A DNA stretch of 64,000 bases, taken from positions 992,001-1,056,000 of the forward strand of contig JAFFJZ010000049.1 in the NCBI GenBank assembly GCA_018340375.1, given 5' to 3'. Positions 10,413-22,014 of this stretch are shown one piece after another; the first letter of the stretch is position 1, and every line of letters begins with the position of its first letter. The stretch comes from Gonatopus flavifemur. Its lineage: Eukaryota; Arthropoda; Insecta; Hymenoptera; Dryinidae. A model generated the notes under the pieces. It was given only the letters and a program-made list of their open reading frames with translations. It was not told the DNA's origin and did no database searches. The position numbers and the translations under genes were made by a program.

Positions 10413-11475
10413 ACATAACTTCATTGAAAGATACATGTAGTCATAAATGGAGTGTAAGAATCTTACCGTTAGAAAAATTATCTCTCAAATTACAAGCACA
10501 GGGAATTCCTTTCATGACCATAAATAACGTGCGACATGAGAAATATTCAATTGACTTTCATTCTCACAAATTGACTGAATAATTTGTTCATATCTAATTA
10601 TTCATGAATTCATGTATAGTTCAATCAAGTTATTTTCAAGTAATTTTTGACAATCCATATCTCTGATGAGTATCTACTGTGCCAATGTTTCATGGTAGGC
10701 AGAGTAAAGAAAACTCACTGCGCTCCCAATATAAAAGTCAATTTCTCTATCGTCTCAAGTTTTGTGGATACCTACTTCTTGTTCGCAAAGAATTTATTTC
10801 AACAAATGGCTGGTTATTTCACTTCATACAGATTGTGGATTGAAGGGATGACATCACTTGATTTCATTTGATCACTTGAAAAGTCATCAGAGATTTACAA
10901 AAGTCATAGCGGTAGTACATTCTTTCAGACAATTGGCATGATGGATACTTGACTGTGATGTGATTCCAAAAAATATTTTGACATAACTTCATTCAAAGGT
11001 ACATGTAGTTGTAAATGGAGTGTAGGAATCTGACCGTTAGAAAAATTATCTCTCAAATTACAAGCACAGGGAATTGCTTTTATTACCATGAATTACATGC
11101 GATATGAGAAATATTCGGTTGATTCTCATTCTTACAAATTGACCGAATGATTTGTTCATATCTAATTATTTATAACTACCTGCATAGTTCAATGGAGTTA
11201 ATTCTAAGTAATTTTTGACAATCTGTCCCTTTTTTGTATCTATCGTGCCAATAGTTCATAGTAATATCAGAGTGCAGAAAACTTACTGCGCTCCCAATAT
11301 ATAAGTCAATTTCTCTATCGTCTCAAGTTCCGTGGATACCTACTTCTTATTCGCAGAGCATTTATTTCAACGAAGTGGCTGGTTATTCCACTCTGATTGG
11401 GAAAATACTATCATTGAAAAATCATCAGAGGTGTACGAAAGTTGGTCTGATAATAGATTCTTTCATAAGATCCAA
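10413..11475. repeat. Tandem duplication, period about 568 bp
   Basis: Unit 1 (10413 to about 10935) and unit 2 (10981 to about 11475) align over almost their full length. Shared blocks include AAAAATTATCTCTCAAATTA, TACAAGCACAGGGAATT, AAACTTACTGCGCTCCCAAT-type and AGTCAATTTCTCTATCGTC. The first unit keeps a 60-codon frame (10400-10582) that is broken in the second, so coding is doubtful. Confidence 0.8.
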
Positions 11476-11479
11476 TAAC

Positions 11480-12600
11480 TTTGTACCTCTGTTATGCTGT
11501 GGTAAAGAATAGAGCTGTGAAAAAGAATAGAGCTGTTAAACATTGTTTCATTCATGTACTAATATTTTTGAATGATTTTATGTATCTATATAATTTTGTA
11601 TATATACTATAATTGATCAGTTACTTATAATTATAACTATAATAACTACTACAATACTATTATAATTATAATAACTATGTGACTGGTATCCTTTACAGAA
11701 CACGACGGTAATGAGTGCTTGATTTCTTGTTTTGGTAACCGAATTTTCCTTTTAGGAGTAGTTTTGTAAAATTAACTGGAATATTTTTTTCCGTGTAACA
11801 GCTAGTATTTATCAACCTGAAAATTGAGAAGAAAATTGAAGAATGTTGCTATTTCTACGGCGATTTTCCTCTGCAGCACTACAAATGTCTGCTTCTCCTC
11901 ACACTTTGGACGTCCTTCTCACTTTCAGCACTATTTGTTGTTCATATTTGTGTTTGATAATCTTTTTCTTACTGAAGCTTTAAATACCTTTAATCTGGTT
12001 GACGGCACAACGCAGACAAATCAAATGTCGCGGGAATTTAACAAACATGGCGGGATCTCAAAAACACGGATATGGAACTATACATGTGTTAGTGAGAACA
12101 TCATCGCCATCTGTGACAAATCAGCGCGTTAGGCGAAACTCAATCCCCCCTTAGGCTTTGGGTTCCCTGCCTTGAACATGTGTACTTGGAAGTTTTTGGG
12201 GTCGCTGAGTAAGAATATCATATTAGGAAATTGGAATTTTCATTCCCATTCATCCTGGCAGCAACCTCAGGAAATCTTGGAAATATTACAATCTTGAGGA
12301 TATATTTCACAAATTCGAATAGTCTTAACTCTACAAGAAGAAATTGTAGATGACCTATCAATAGCTCATTTTGAAGAGTGAAAGTAGTACTAGATGAGAC
12401 AATTACAAGGAAAGACCAAAAAAATGTTGTGCACTCAGTACATAAATTCAAAAGTGGCCAAAAAACCCATTTTTCGAAGATTCGGCCTCAAATATCTCAA
12501 AATTCTGACGTGATGGCCCAATTCTGACTTCAAATTAGAGTTCTACGATGCGCATTACTTCATAAAATGGTGATTTCACACTGTTAGAAATTTCTGCATG
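11480..12600. other. Unassigned sequence
   Basis: Contains AT-rich low-complexity sequence (11575-11690) and a 102-codon frame (11824-12132, plus) with no recognisable motif. I do not call a gene. Confidence 0.4.
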
Positions 12601-12727
12601 AAGCTGCAATCACATCCCCAACAGGACACTCCGTCACATCTTCGTGGTCTCCACGGAGATAGATCGTTTCTACTAGATAGACTACGGGGATGCAACGGAG
12701 TGTCCTGTTAGGGATGTGATGGAAGCA
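12601..12727. repeat. 127-bp imperfect palindrome
   Basis: ATCACATCCCCAACAGGACAC (left) pairs with GTGTCCTGTTAGGGATGTGAT (right) with one mismatch. The loop is near 12660. MITE-like, with no clear target duplication. Confidence 0.65.
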
Positions 12728-14908
12728 ATTTCCACTCACGTGATTGAAAAAGTTCTTGAAATTTCAATTACATATAAATGAAAATTCAATCACCAAACTA
12801 TACCATCGTGGGGGATATATTATAGCAAAAATTGAAAATGCAATCCCATGTGATTGAATTTTCAATTCAATCACCCAGAATTGGGAATTTCATTTACAAA
12901 TGTACTTGAAAAATGCATGAAATTCAAAGAAATTTTCAACAGTGATTTAAAGGAGGATTTCGTTGCCGACCAGTAAAATCGAATGCATTGAAATGCAAAG
13001 CAATGGATGCATTTTTATTTCAAGACTGAAAAATTTTTGTCGTTCATAGTTTGCTTAACTTGAAGATTTCTTCGATTTATTTTAACTGTCAATGGAATCA
13101 TATTTTTCTTGTATTCTGGTTATACTTATCAGCGAAATAACGCCATCCATATTGGATTCGAAAATTGACTCGAATTTCATTTCGTAAATTCATCCAAATT
13201 ACCGAATAAGAAAAACGATTAAATCTTGGATAAAACAAATCTACCCTTACATTTTATGTACTATTTTTTATGTATGTGTGATATAACATCATTTCGTGCA
13301 AATGATTCAATTTTATTTATAATCATGGATCCATGTAGTTATGCATACTTATGTTTTCCGAGATGTTTTCAATCCCCATATCAATGATGCTTGAAAATCT
13401 CTCTGATTGTTACATGTTTTGTTACGTGGAATTTAACTAAAGTAGAATTTATAAGAATATTATTATGAACTACGTAGTTCAAAAATGGTATTCATCTGAA
13501 TATCTTCAGTGTTATCAATATTTGATTCTGTTTTCTAGTGATGACTATTCTAATAGAAGTGTTATTTTATAGATAATTTAGTAAGCACCAACAGAGACAT
13601 CACGCATCAATGGGTTCATAAGCATATTTTTTAATCAGCATAAGGAGAAATCATGATGACTATGATATTATCCTATGGAATGTTCAGAAGATCGTTATTC
13701 AATAGTTTCATTTGAGGGTTCTAGGGATAATATCCATATCACGTCTGAATTATTCTTGAGCTACTTCAGCCGATTGAAGTTTGATTCGTTCATCGGACCG
13801 AAATGAAAATCAAAACTTACAAAACCTGACGAATTATTATTATTATTCAGTTCTTCGAATTGGCTCCCTGAAACTGGATCATTTGAAGAATGTAATGCAA
13901 GATTTCAGATCTCTGACAGCTGAGTATTCTGTCAATCGATCAATAAGTCACGCTAATTCGTTTCGATAAACAATTCGGACTTCAGTCACATGCTACTTCA
14001 ATCTTTCATAGCAAGAGAACCGTGTTATTTAATGAGAGGACTCGAATCGATATTTTGAACCCAAGCAATTTTGATCGAAAACCATTTATAACATGGAATG
14101 AATGAAATGTATGTAACATACAATTAAGAGGTTATATTTCATATGAAACCTTGATCAAAATAGCTCAAAAGTTTAGAAAAGTTTTTTTTTTTTCAATAAA
14201 TATCCGTTTTGCCTGGAACCCACAATAGTAGTCATATGGCGCTTTAAGACTGCATATTTCAACTCTTAAAACACTTGAATCCAAAGAGATGAAGCCAGCT
14301 GTAAAACGATTGTAGGTATACAAAGGTCATCATAGATGTTTGATAATAAACTGAGCAATTCATTGTAAGATTATACGATTGAGGTGTTGATCGATTGAAA
14401 CGATGAATTGTTGTCTGGTAATTAATTCATCAACTAATCGGTGAATTCCAGTTCGATTTGTTCTTTTTCATTGGTAGATTACGTTAATCGTTTTTCCGGT
14501 CAATTGATGAATTTTCATGAACAAGATATATAAGTGAATAAGAGGGGAGCGATCTTGTGAGTCACGCTGATAGTGTTTGAATCTATCATCGATCATCAAA
14601 ATCAATTCAAATATGGAGTTTTGGAAATTATTTATGGCAGAAGGGTGCACCTTACCTGAGTAAATTCGAATTTTTCGCGAAACGGTTTGTTACCACAGTA
14701 TACTTCTTCTGAAATGCGTGAACGATGCTGTCTATAGCTGAAGTGCATCACATATCACGTGATGTTTGGTTTCGTATATTCCGTACCCAGTGACCTTCTG
14801 ATAGTACAAGCAGCGTCCCTTGCGGGCAGTTTGGGAAATAACGAGTGGTGAAGAATCGTTACGTGCATTTTGTATCAAGTTGCACTCCACTGATGGCGCT
14901 GTCATGCG
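12728..14908. other. Unassigned AT-rich sequence
   Basis: Contains short dispersed GATTGAA/TTCAATC motifs near 12740-12880 but no long arm and no protein-like frame. The 62-codon frame at 13781 shows no known motif. Confidence 0.4.
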
Positions 14909-14916
14909 GTCACACA

Positions 14917-15153
14917 TAGAGTACCTATAATAAGAGTAGCGCCAATAGACTCGAGAGTGGTGAGGGAAATGCCGCTACCGACTACCGCCATGTTGAGAGA
15001 TATGATTGTGTACCATGTGTGATTCGTGTATGTCCGTGATTGATGTGGGTGAGTCACGCAGACAGTAACACACTACGATACACCGATAGTACTCACACAA
15101 TCGCATACCCCAATACGGCGCCTGTTGGCGCTACTCTTATTATACGTACTCTA
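14917..15153. mobile_element. 237-bp hAT-like MITE
   Basis: Terminal inverted repeats TAGAGTACCTATAATAAGAG (14917) and CTCTTATTATACGTACTCTA (15134-15153) extend into AGAGTAGCGCCAA / TTGGCGCTACTCT. They are flanked by 8-bp direct repeats GTCACACA (14909-14916) and GTCACAAA (15154-15161), one mismatch. Confidence 0.8.
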
Positions 15154-15285
15154 GTCACAAACTTTTTCTCACGTATGTACTGGCACAAACTCTCCAAGTT
15201 TTCTGGGTTTTCTGATAGGTCTTTTACTTGGTTGATGAATACGTGTGGCGTTAGTTCAGAAATGTGCACCCAGACAGGACACAAA

Positions 15286-15535
15286 TGGTAGACCCTCATA
15301 GTCCCGAAAGTTAATTTGCCCGGAGTTGCAAAGTCTCGAAATTCATATGCCCGAAAGTGCATTAATCTTAAGGTTTGTTGTCTGAACGATAAACCACATC
15401 ATTTTCTGTGATTTATAATTTGGAATAATGCACTCTCTGAACAACAAACCTTTGGATTACTGCACTTTCGGGCATCTGAAATTCGGGATTTTCCACCTTC
15501 GGGTAAATGAACTTCCGGGACTGTGAGGGTCTACC
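15286..15535. mobile_element. 250-bp hAT-like foldback MITE
   Basis: TGGTAGACCCTCA at the left pairs with TGAGGGTCTACC at the right. Pairing continues through TAGTCCCGAAAGTT, ATGCCCGAAAGTGCA and AAGGTTTGTTGT. A perfect 8-bp duplication GACACAAA flanks it (15278-15285 and 15536-15543). Confidence 0.85.
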
Positions 15536-15549
15536 GACACAAACATCTC

Positions 15550-16370
15550 AAATGGATTGTGGGATATTAACTCTTCAAGAACTCTCTTAGAATACAAGTT
15601 TTTGAAGAGTTTCAAAAAGAATCCCTTCCGTCAGACATTTGCGAGTTCTGTTGGAATTCTCATAGCGATTTCCACTGATTGCACTCAGTGCGAACTGCCC
15701 TATTGTCATGTCTTTTTGACCCGTAATCATAATGAAGGATAGGAACTCTTTGAGGACTCTTCATATTCTAAGAGTTTTTGAAGAGGTCTTTTTCCGAAAT
15801 TCATTCTGGATTCTTGTGTGCTGTCTGGGCAAGAATGTCAATGCCACAAACTCTTTTCAGAACATTCAAGTTTCATTCCCTCAGGTTATCGAAATCATCT
15901 ATGAGAAACACATGTTATGACAATCGCATCTCAGTTTATCATATGGAAAACTTATAATCATTATGAATACCTCAAATATATCGATTTATGATGAAAAAAG
16001 TAATTGATAAATCCATGAATGAGCGTCTTGAAGATTTTTGTTTGATAATCAATCTGCTTCGTTCGATCTAAGGTGTGCTAAGTTGCCCCAGCCTGCACCA
16101 CCCAGTCAATTCATTTCATAACTAAAAGAGCCGATCAAGGATATCCGGAGAAAGTTGGAGCAACATGGAATACCTTTACACGAACGGAGCTCATGTATAG
16201 GAAATGAATCTTGCACAAAACTTTTTTTATCAACTATTCAGATTCGTGCCTTTATAAGAATCTACCAATGGATAAGATGCCCTTTCAATCAGTAAATTTT
16301 CCGGCAAACAAACCTCTCGTACCATTGAAATACCTACCAAGAATAAAAACAGTTTTTAGAAATATTTTTT
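15550..16370. other. Mostly unassigned; contains an imperfect direct repeat
   Basis: Segments near 15565-15635 and 15740-15805 share AACTCTT...AGAACTCT...TCTAAGAGTTTTTGAAGAG-like blocks with a spacing of about 175 bp. They look like a decayed duplication. Nothing else is recognised before the terminal TTCCAGTAT cluster. Confidence 0.4.
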
Positions 16371-16497
16371 GAAATTTTTCCAGAATGTGATAAAAAATTC
16401 AAGTATAATTCCAGTATTTCCAGTATTTCCAGTATAAATAAAAAATTCAAGTATAATTCCAGTATCTCCAGTATTTCCAGCATCAGTAGACACCCTG

Positions 16498-17205
16498 TTT
16501 ACATCTCATCAATTTTCCCCAAATGTAATCTTACTTCTATATCTTGACATTTCCCCTTCAACCATTGTTTTTTCCCTTTCCTTCATTCTCTGATTATTTT
16601 ATTCCTCAGTGCCTTGTTCTCCTCCATATTGGTGCATCTACTCTCTATTTCCAAGTTTCCTCTTGTCGATCCCCCAATTTTCCGTCCAACATCACTTTGA
16701 ATGCCTCCTGTGGTTTTCCTTGTTCGAGATTTTTTGGATGGGGGCCAAATTAACAAAAAGACAAATCAACGAAATCAGTGTTTGAAAAGAGAGAGTGTGA
16801 CGTATCTCTCTTTTCAACCCACTTTTCGTTGATTTGGTCTTTCGTTAATTTGGCCCCCATCCGATTTCTCAAATTCCATCTTTCTTGCATTTCCCTTTTA
16901 TTGTTCGGAGCTTTGAATTTCAGAGGACATTTCATCAGTAACATATTGTGATCAGTATCTATATCCGCGCCTGGATAAGTTTTACGGCTTTTCACTTGGT
17001 TTCTGAATCTTTGTTTTACTAATATGTAATCAATTTGTTATCTTGCTGTATCTCCTGGCATTTTCCAAGTATAGATTTTTCTTGGATGATTCTTGAATAA
17101 TGTGTTGGGAATAACCATTTTATGACTCTTACAGAATTCGATTAAACGTTGTCCTCTTTCATTTCTTTTTCCTAACGCAAAATCTCCTATTATGTTGGCC
17201 TCTCT
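16498..17205 (-). pseudogene. RTE LINE endonuclease C-terminal part
   Basis: On the minus strand, reading down from 17205, the frame gives ALGKRNERGQRLIEFC, NTLFKNHPRKIYTWKMPGD and DTDHNMLLMKC. These are the C-terminal endonuclease blocks of an RTE-type LINE, with the TDHN catalytic His motif near 16940. A TAA replaces a conserved Tyr before QIDYILVKQRF (about 17042). The segment is continuous with 22632-22006 across the nested LINE, and it is itself split at 16736-16862 by a foldback element. After 16735 the frame continues as LEQGKPQEAFKVM. Confidence 0.8.
16736..16862. mobile_element. 127-bp foldback element, GGATGGGGGCCAAAT family, copy 2
   Basis: Same termini as 4287-4398 (GGATGGGGGCCAAAT / ATTTGGCCCCCATCC) and the same AAAAGAGAGAGTGTGA core. 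Flanks GATTTTTT (16728-16735) and GATTTCTC (16863-16870) are a decayed 8-bp duplication. It interrupts the RTE endonuclease frame. Confidence 0.88.
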
Positions 17206-18044
17206 CTCTCTCTGTGAGTATAAGCCTGCACGCTCTTGCTTCGCTCTACTTTGTCTACTGTTTTACTGCATATTTTGTGGCCCTATTGGAGTCGACCTTG
17301 TTTCAGTGCATCCCTTATCGGCTCGGGCATTTTTTTGAGCAACTAACGATAAGTAGCTGTTTCGTTGGCAGCCGATGGTGGATGTTTTGTGATTTGCATT
17401 TATCTGGTGTTGTTGGAGCATCTGCCAAGCGGGAAGACCAAGGCTGGTGTATTACAAGTGCTTTTCGCGCGTGGCGCTTATCATTCGCCTCCTATCATTG
17501 ATTGGTCCGTCTTCTCTACACGTCATCACGGTAACGTTGAGGTATTGGCCATTGTAGCACATCCACTCTCCACAGCATAAATCTTGCCTTCCAACGGGAG
17601 CCTTGACGACATCTTTGTTGGCGTACCAATTCGTATCACATCACTTTTCAACGAGGTTTTTGACACATGCTTTCTCTATCCTCATTTGCGGTCTACATAG
17701 ATAATAATTCGGTGATGCATTTCTCAATAATACTTTCATTACATTCATAATTATAATGCGCGATTATTTCATAGTACTAGCGTTCGTTCGTATTTACTGC
17801 GTTGTGTGTGTCACACATATACTATGATACCGAGTGTATAGATACGTGCTCACTGTTGTTGTATTCTTTCTACGTTATTGCTCTCATCTCTGTCTCTCTA
17901 ACTACTCGATGGTACTCTCTCTCACCCAACGTAGCATATACTCATCTTAACCGTTTCTACAACGACTTTTTTTCTATATAACTCGTTTTTTATTTGGATT
18001 TTCACACATATTAGTACCAGATTTTTCTCTTTTTCGTTATTACA

Positions 18045-19172
18045 ATGGATCACATTTGCTCAATCTGCAGAAAATCTGTGAAAACGGATGTCATTAAGTG
18101 TACACCGTGCATAAAATATTTCCATCCTGGTTGTGTGAAACTACATAAAACGTACAACCACAACAACGAGCTTGTACTTTGCAAAGGTCCCTTGGAATCC
18201 TTCAAAAAGTCTGGAGATATCCCTCCCTCATCAATGGAAGTTGATTGTCCGTCAACTTCGATGGTTGATCGCAACACCAGTGGTGGTACTACTCCTAATA
18301 CAACCTTTACTATAGATGATATTATGAAAGCTATTCAAATATCCTCAGATAAACTCGATAATTTCATTGAGCGGCAAGAACGCAATAATACTGAGGTTCA
18401 TGCTCGACTTCAACAACTGTCTTCCATCGAAAACAATGTCTCCTCTTTATCCAGCAAATTTGCGGGGCTTGAACAGGCTGTTATGACAGTCAATCAGGAT
18501 GTGAAATCGCTCACTAAGGACTACCAGGAATTAAAAACCTCACTGGAACAGAATTCCTCTTCTATCAAAATGACTGATGCCAGCCTCATATCGCTTAGCC
18601 AGCGTGTTGTAACCATCGAAGATAACTCTCAATCTCACTCAGCACGCATCTCTGAATTGGAACAACAAAATACCAAGTTGCAAGAAGAACTTCGAGTGCT
18701 GCGCTCTCAATCAAATAGGAACCTTCTCACTCTTTCAAGATTACCTGAACTTCCTGATGAATTCATGCCGAGCCGTATCATGGATGTCTTGGCTCATCTT
18801 AATGTTCAGATCACCCAATCTAACATTGTGAGAGCATTTCGTCTTCGCTCCACCAAAACTACATCGCGTCCACGTACCATCCTTATGGAGCTTGATTCTC
18901 CTTCTCTCCGAACGAAAATACTTGAGGCCAAACGTTCCACAGGATTAGTCGACGCGTCTGATATTAATCCCTCTCTACCTAAGTCTAGGCTTTATCTTAA
19001 TGAATATCTGCCGTCTGATATAGCCTCTCTTCTCGCAGAAACTAAGAAAGTTGCGAAGTCTAAAGGATATCTCCATACTTGGTCGAGGAATGGACGTATT
19101 CTGGTGAAAAAAGATGATACCTCAAATGTTATCGTCATCTCATCTAACAGGGACTTTGATCAACTTAGGTGA
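18045..19172 (+). CDS. LINE ORF1 protein: PHD-like finger, coiled coil, FP-like C-terminal domain
   Basis: An intact 375-codon frame. Residues about 4-46 carry a Cys/His cluster CSICRKS...CTPCIKYFHPGC...LCK, resembling a PHD-type C4HC3 zinc finger. Residues about 90-225 are rich in heptad-spaced Leu/Ile/Val with many Gln, Ser and Glu, which suggests a coiled coil. The C-terminal 150 residues (RNLLTLSRLPE through GYLHTWSRNGRILVKK) resemble the baculovirus FP-like domain found in ORF1 proteins of many insect LINEs. ORF1 proteins bind the LINE RNA and form the ribonucleoprotein. The start ATG at 18045 opens the frame directly at the zinc finger. The domain names are by recognition, not by search. 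Confidence 0.8.
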   Translation: MDHICSICRKSVKTDVIKCTPCIKYFHPGCVKLHKTYNHNNELVLCKGPLESFKKSGDIPPSSMEVDCPSTSMVDRNTSGGTTPNTTFTIDDIMKAIQISSDKLDNFIERQERNNTEVHARLQQLSSIENNVSSLSSKFAGLEQAVMTVNQDVKSLTKDYQELKTSLEQNSSSIKMTDASLISLSQRVVTIEDNSQSHSARISELEQQNTKLQEELRVLRSQSNRNLLTLSRLPELPDEFMPSRIMDVLAHLNVQITQSNIVRAFRLRSTKTTSRPRTILMELDSPSLRTKILEAKRSTGLVDASDINPSLPKSRLYLNEYLPSDIASLLAETKKVAKSKGYLHTWSRNGRILVKKDDTSNVIVISSNRDFDQLR

Positions 19173-19226
19173 CTCCCGATTCGACCCTCAAACTCTCACT
19201 CTAATGCAGTTTTACGTTCGTTAAAA

Positions 19227-21626
19227 ATGTGTCATGTTAATGCACAATCACTTATGGCTCATTTTGATGAATTCTCTGATTTTTTCTGCACTAAGAATCC
19301 GAATAAGTACGATGTTATTGCGGTATCTGAGACCTGGTTTAGGAGTGACATGGATGACTCATTCTGCTCATTGGATGGATATGTGGTCTTTCCTTGCGAT
19401 AGGGTGGGTCGTATTGGCGGGGGGGTCTGTCTCTATATTGAACAGAATCTCCAATACAAAATTATACAGAAATCTGAGTACGATGCCACTTGTCCACAAC
19501 CCGAATATCTATTCGTCCAGGTTTCCAGCACGTGTATGCGCAAAGTACTCATTGGTGTAGTTTACAGACCTCCGAAAATAGGATTTGCTAATTTGGAAAC
19601 GGTGATCTCTACACTGAGTACTGACTATCACGACAAAATCATTATGGGTGGCTGGAACACCGACTTGTGCCGTTCATCTCCTGATAGTACTTATCTCCGT
19701 AAAATACTCTCCAGTCTGAATCTGGCCATTGTCCCCTACGGTCCCACTCATCACACGTCCATCTCTTCTACCTTGCTTGACTTATGTGTAGTGGACGATC
19801 TCTCCAAAGTGATTGACCATGAACAAAAGGAAATGCCTTTTCTATCTCGGCATGACATGATCTCAATTGAATACTCTTTCAATCTACCCATGAGTCAACA
19901 GCAGATCGTCTCTGTGCGTGATTACTCGCGTATCAATGGGCAAGATATTGATATACCATCGATTTTGCTGAACATCGGGAACTCGGGTATTACAAATATT
20001 GATGAGTGTGTTGGGGTTTTCCATGATTATCTCACTGATCTATACAATAGTGAAGTACCGATCAGAAGGTTCACTCCCAGACGTCCTCCTTCTCCCTGGA
20101 TAACTCTGGAGATTCGTAATCTCATCCGTGAACGTAACACTGCGTCCATTTTTCCATTCCTACTGACCTCATTCAATTCCTCTCTCATGCTATCTCTCTT
20201 TCCTATGGCGTGGAAACGCTCCTTCATTACTCCTATACCTAAAACAAGATCTCCACAAACTCCACGTGATTTTCGCCCTATCTCCATTCTCTGTGAGTCA
20301 TCTAAAATACTTGAAAAGATCGTCCATCACTTCTTGTGTGATTTTTTGACCAAGAATTCTCTACTTGACCAATATCAGTGTGGATTCATCAAACACCGCT
20401 CCACTCAAACTGCTCTTTTAAAATTGACTGATGATGTTCGTGAAGCGATTGATAAGCGCATGATCACTCTTTTGGTGGGGTTTGATTTCTCAAGAGCTTT
20501 TGATACCGTTAACCACTCTTTGCTTATACAAAAACTCGCTTCTTTCAATATATCTACCCCCGTGCTGAAGTGGTTTTGGTCCTATCTATCTGGTCGCACG
20601 CAATCAGTTAGAAGCTCTAAAGGTTGCTCCGAATGGACTCCAGTTACCTCAGGTGTTCCCCAAGGCTCTCGCCTGGGCCCTCTCTTATTCGCACTGTATG
20701 TCACCGACATAAATTCGATTATTCACCATCGTAAACTCTTTAAATTCGCTGATGACTTTTATATTTATTTGCATACTTCACCTTTTCTCATAGACGAATG
20801 TATCTCGAAATTGAATGACGATATACAGAGAATTGCCAGCTGGTGCTCCACCAACTACCTAATCCTGAACCCCTTGAAAACCAATTGCATGATCCTTGGT
20901 TCTCCACGTTACGTCAACGATATTTCTCTTCGCTCCTTACCGGACATCATACTTCAGGGCACTCCTATAAATCTTGTCTCTTCGCTTAAATCGCTTGGGA
21001 TTATTCTGACACCTTCTCTTAATTGGAATGAGCAAGTAACTTCTGTCTGCAGGAAAGTCTCGTGCGCACTCTACCAATTGCGACTTAATGGCAGCGCACT
21101 CTCTATCCAGATGAGAACTAAACTGATTTCAACGCTAGTCATACCCTATTTTGATTATTGTTGCTGAGTTCTCACTGATCTCTCCGAAGGAGACAGTATA
21201 CGTCTGCAGCGTAAACTGAATGCCTGCGTGCGGTTTATTTTCAACCTCAGGAAAGATGTCCACATCTCTCCTTTCTTCACGCGCCTCGGCTGGCTCAAAC
21301 TTTCTGAGCGACGGAAATGTTTCCTGGGGTCGTACTTGCATCATCTATTTGCTTTCAAGGATCCTCCTTTTCTTTACGATCGTTTTAACTTTGGTACCTC
21401 TGATGCAATTCGTTGCACTAGATCGAATAGGGGGCTCCTTAAAATACCACTGCATCGTACTACCACATATCAAAAATCTTTTTTGATAACAGGTAGTAAA
21501 CTCTGGAACACGATCCCAGATAACATCAAGTGTAGCTCTTCCCCTAACGTCTTCAAAAGAGGTATTATGACTTCTTGCTCACCTCCACCCTTTCTCACTC
21601 ATAGACATATACTCCTTTTCAAGTAG
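19227..21626 (+). pseudogene. LINE ORF2: endonuclease and reverse transcriptase, one stop and an internal deletion
   Basis: The N-terminal apurinic-type endonuclease has HVNAQSL (residues 4-10), VSETWF with the catalytic Glu at about 35, VVYRPP, GGWNTD in place of the usual GDFN, and SRHD at about 207-210. The usual SDH motif has Arg instead of Asp. The reverse transcriptase has DFRPISILC, QCGFIKHRSTQTALL, DFSRAFDTVNH, SGVPQGSRLGPLLF and the catalytic FADD (Asp at residues 509-510). Between the endonuclease and RT, IRERNTA runs straight into FPFLLTSFNSS, so a linker of roughly 100-150 residues appears deleted in frame. A single TGA at 21165-21167 interrupts DYCC/VLTDLS; the same frame then runs to the true stop at about 21626. 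Hence it is nearly intact but non-functional. Confidence 0.87.
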
Positions 21627-21984
21627 GTTCATCGTGGTTCATCTTACGCTTTTCTTGCCTTCATCTTCATTCTGCGCATTTATAACTATTGTATCTCTAT
21701 TTTATATCTGTTTTTTCATTTGCCTTCATCTTCATTCTGCGCATTTATAACTATTGTATCTCTATCTTATATCTGTATTTTCATTTCTCACACCTTTGTA
21801 ATCTCATCCTCACTCTCATTCTCATTTCATCTTTATTTTTAAGTTCATTCATTTTGCCTTCTTTTTGCTTTTCGGGCTGGGGTTCAATGCTGTATATATA
21901 TAAGTATTTTTGTATATAGTATCTTTGTTATTGTTTATACTTCTTTCTCAATTGTTCCACAGGATGTTCATCCTAGAACATAAA

Positions 21985-22014
21985 TAAACATATCTATCTA
22001 TCTATCTATCTATC
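21985..22014 (+). repeat. (TATC)n tail of the LINE
   Basis: About seven ATCT units follow AATAAACAT, at the 3' end of the CR1/Jockey-type LINE. A simple tandem tail of this kind is expected for these elements. Confidence 0.85.

Larger units (their letters stand above)
7306..16497. mobile_element. 9.2-kb terminal-inverted-repeat element without recognisable transposase
   Basis: Terminal repeats are CAGGGTGTCTACTGA at 7306 and TCAGTAGACACCCTG ending 16497. They are flanked by a 5-bp direct repeat TTTAC (7301-7305 and 16498-16502) inside the RTE LINE. Both ends carry clusters of TTCCAGTAT repeats just inside the terminal repeats (about 7336-7385 and 16403-16480), in the same orientation. The interior has no long reading frame. 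It contains several smaller foldbacks, a tandem duplication and AT-rich filler. It behaves as a large non-autonomous DNA transposon, possibly of a 5-bp-duplication hAT group. That assignment is inference. Confidence 0.75.
17206..22014 (+). mobile_element. CR1/Jockey-type LINE inserted in the RTE LINE
   Basis: A plus-strand non-LTR retrotransposon: 5' leader (about 17206-18044), ORF1 (18045-19172), 54-bp spacer, ORF2 (19227-21626), 3' UTR and a terminal (ATCT)n tail ending about 22014. It divides the minus-strand RTE endonuclease between 22015 and 17205. The short duplication at the join is ambiguous because both ends are CT-rich. Non-LTR elements with this ORF1/ORF2 order and a short tandem-repeat tail are typical of the CR1/Jockey assemblage. 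The exact clade needs a tree. Confidence 0.88.
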
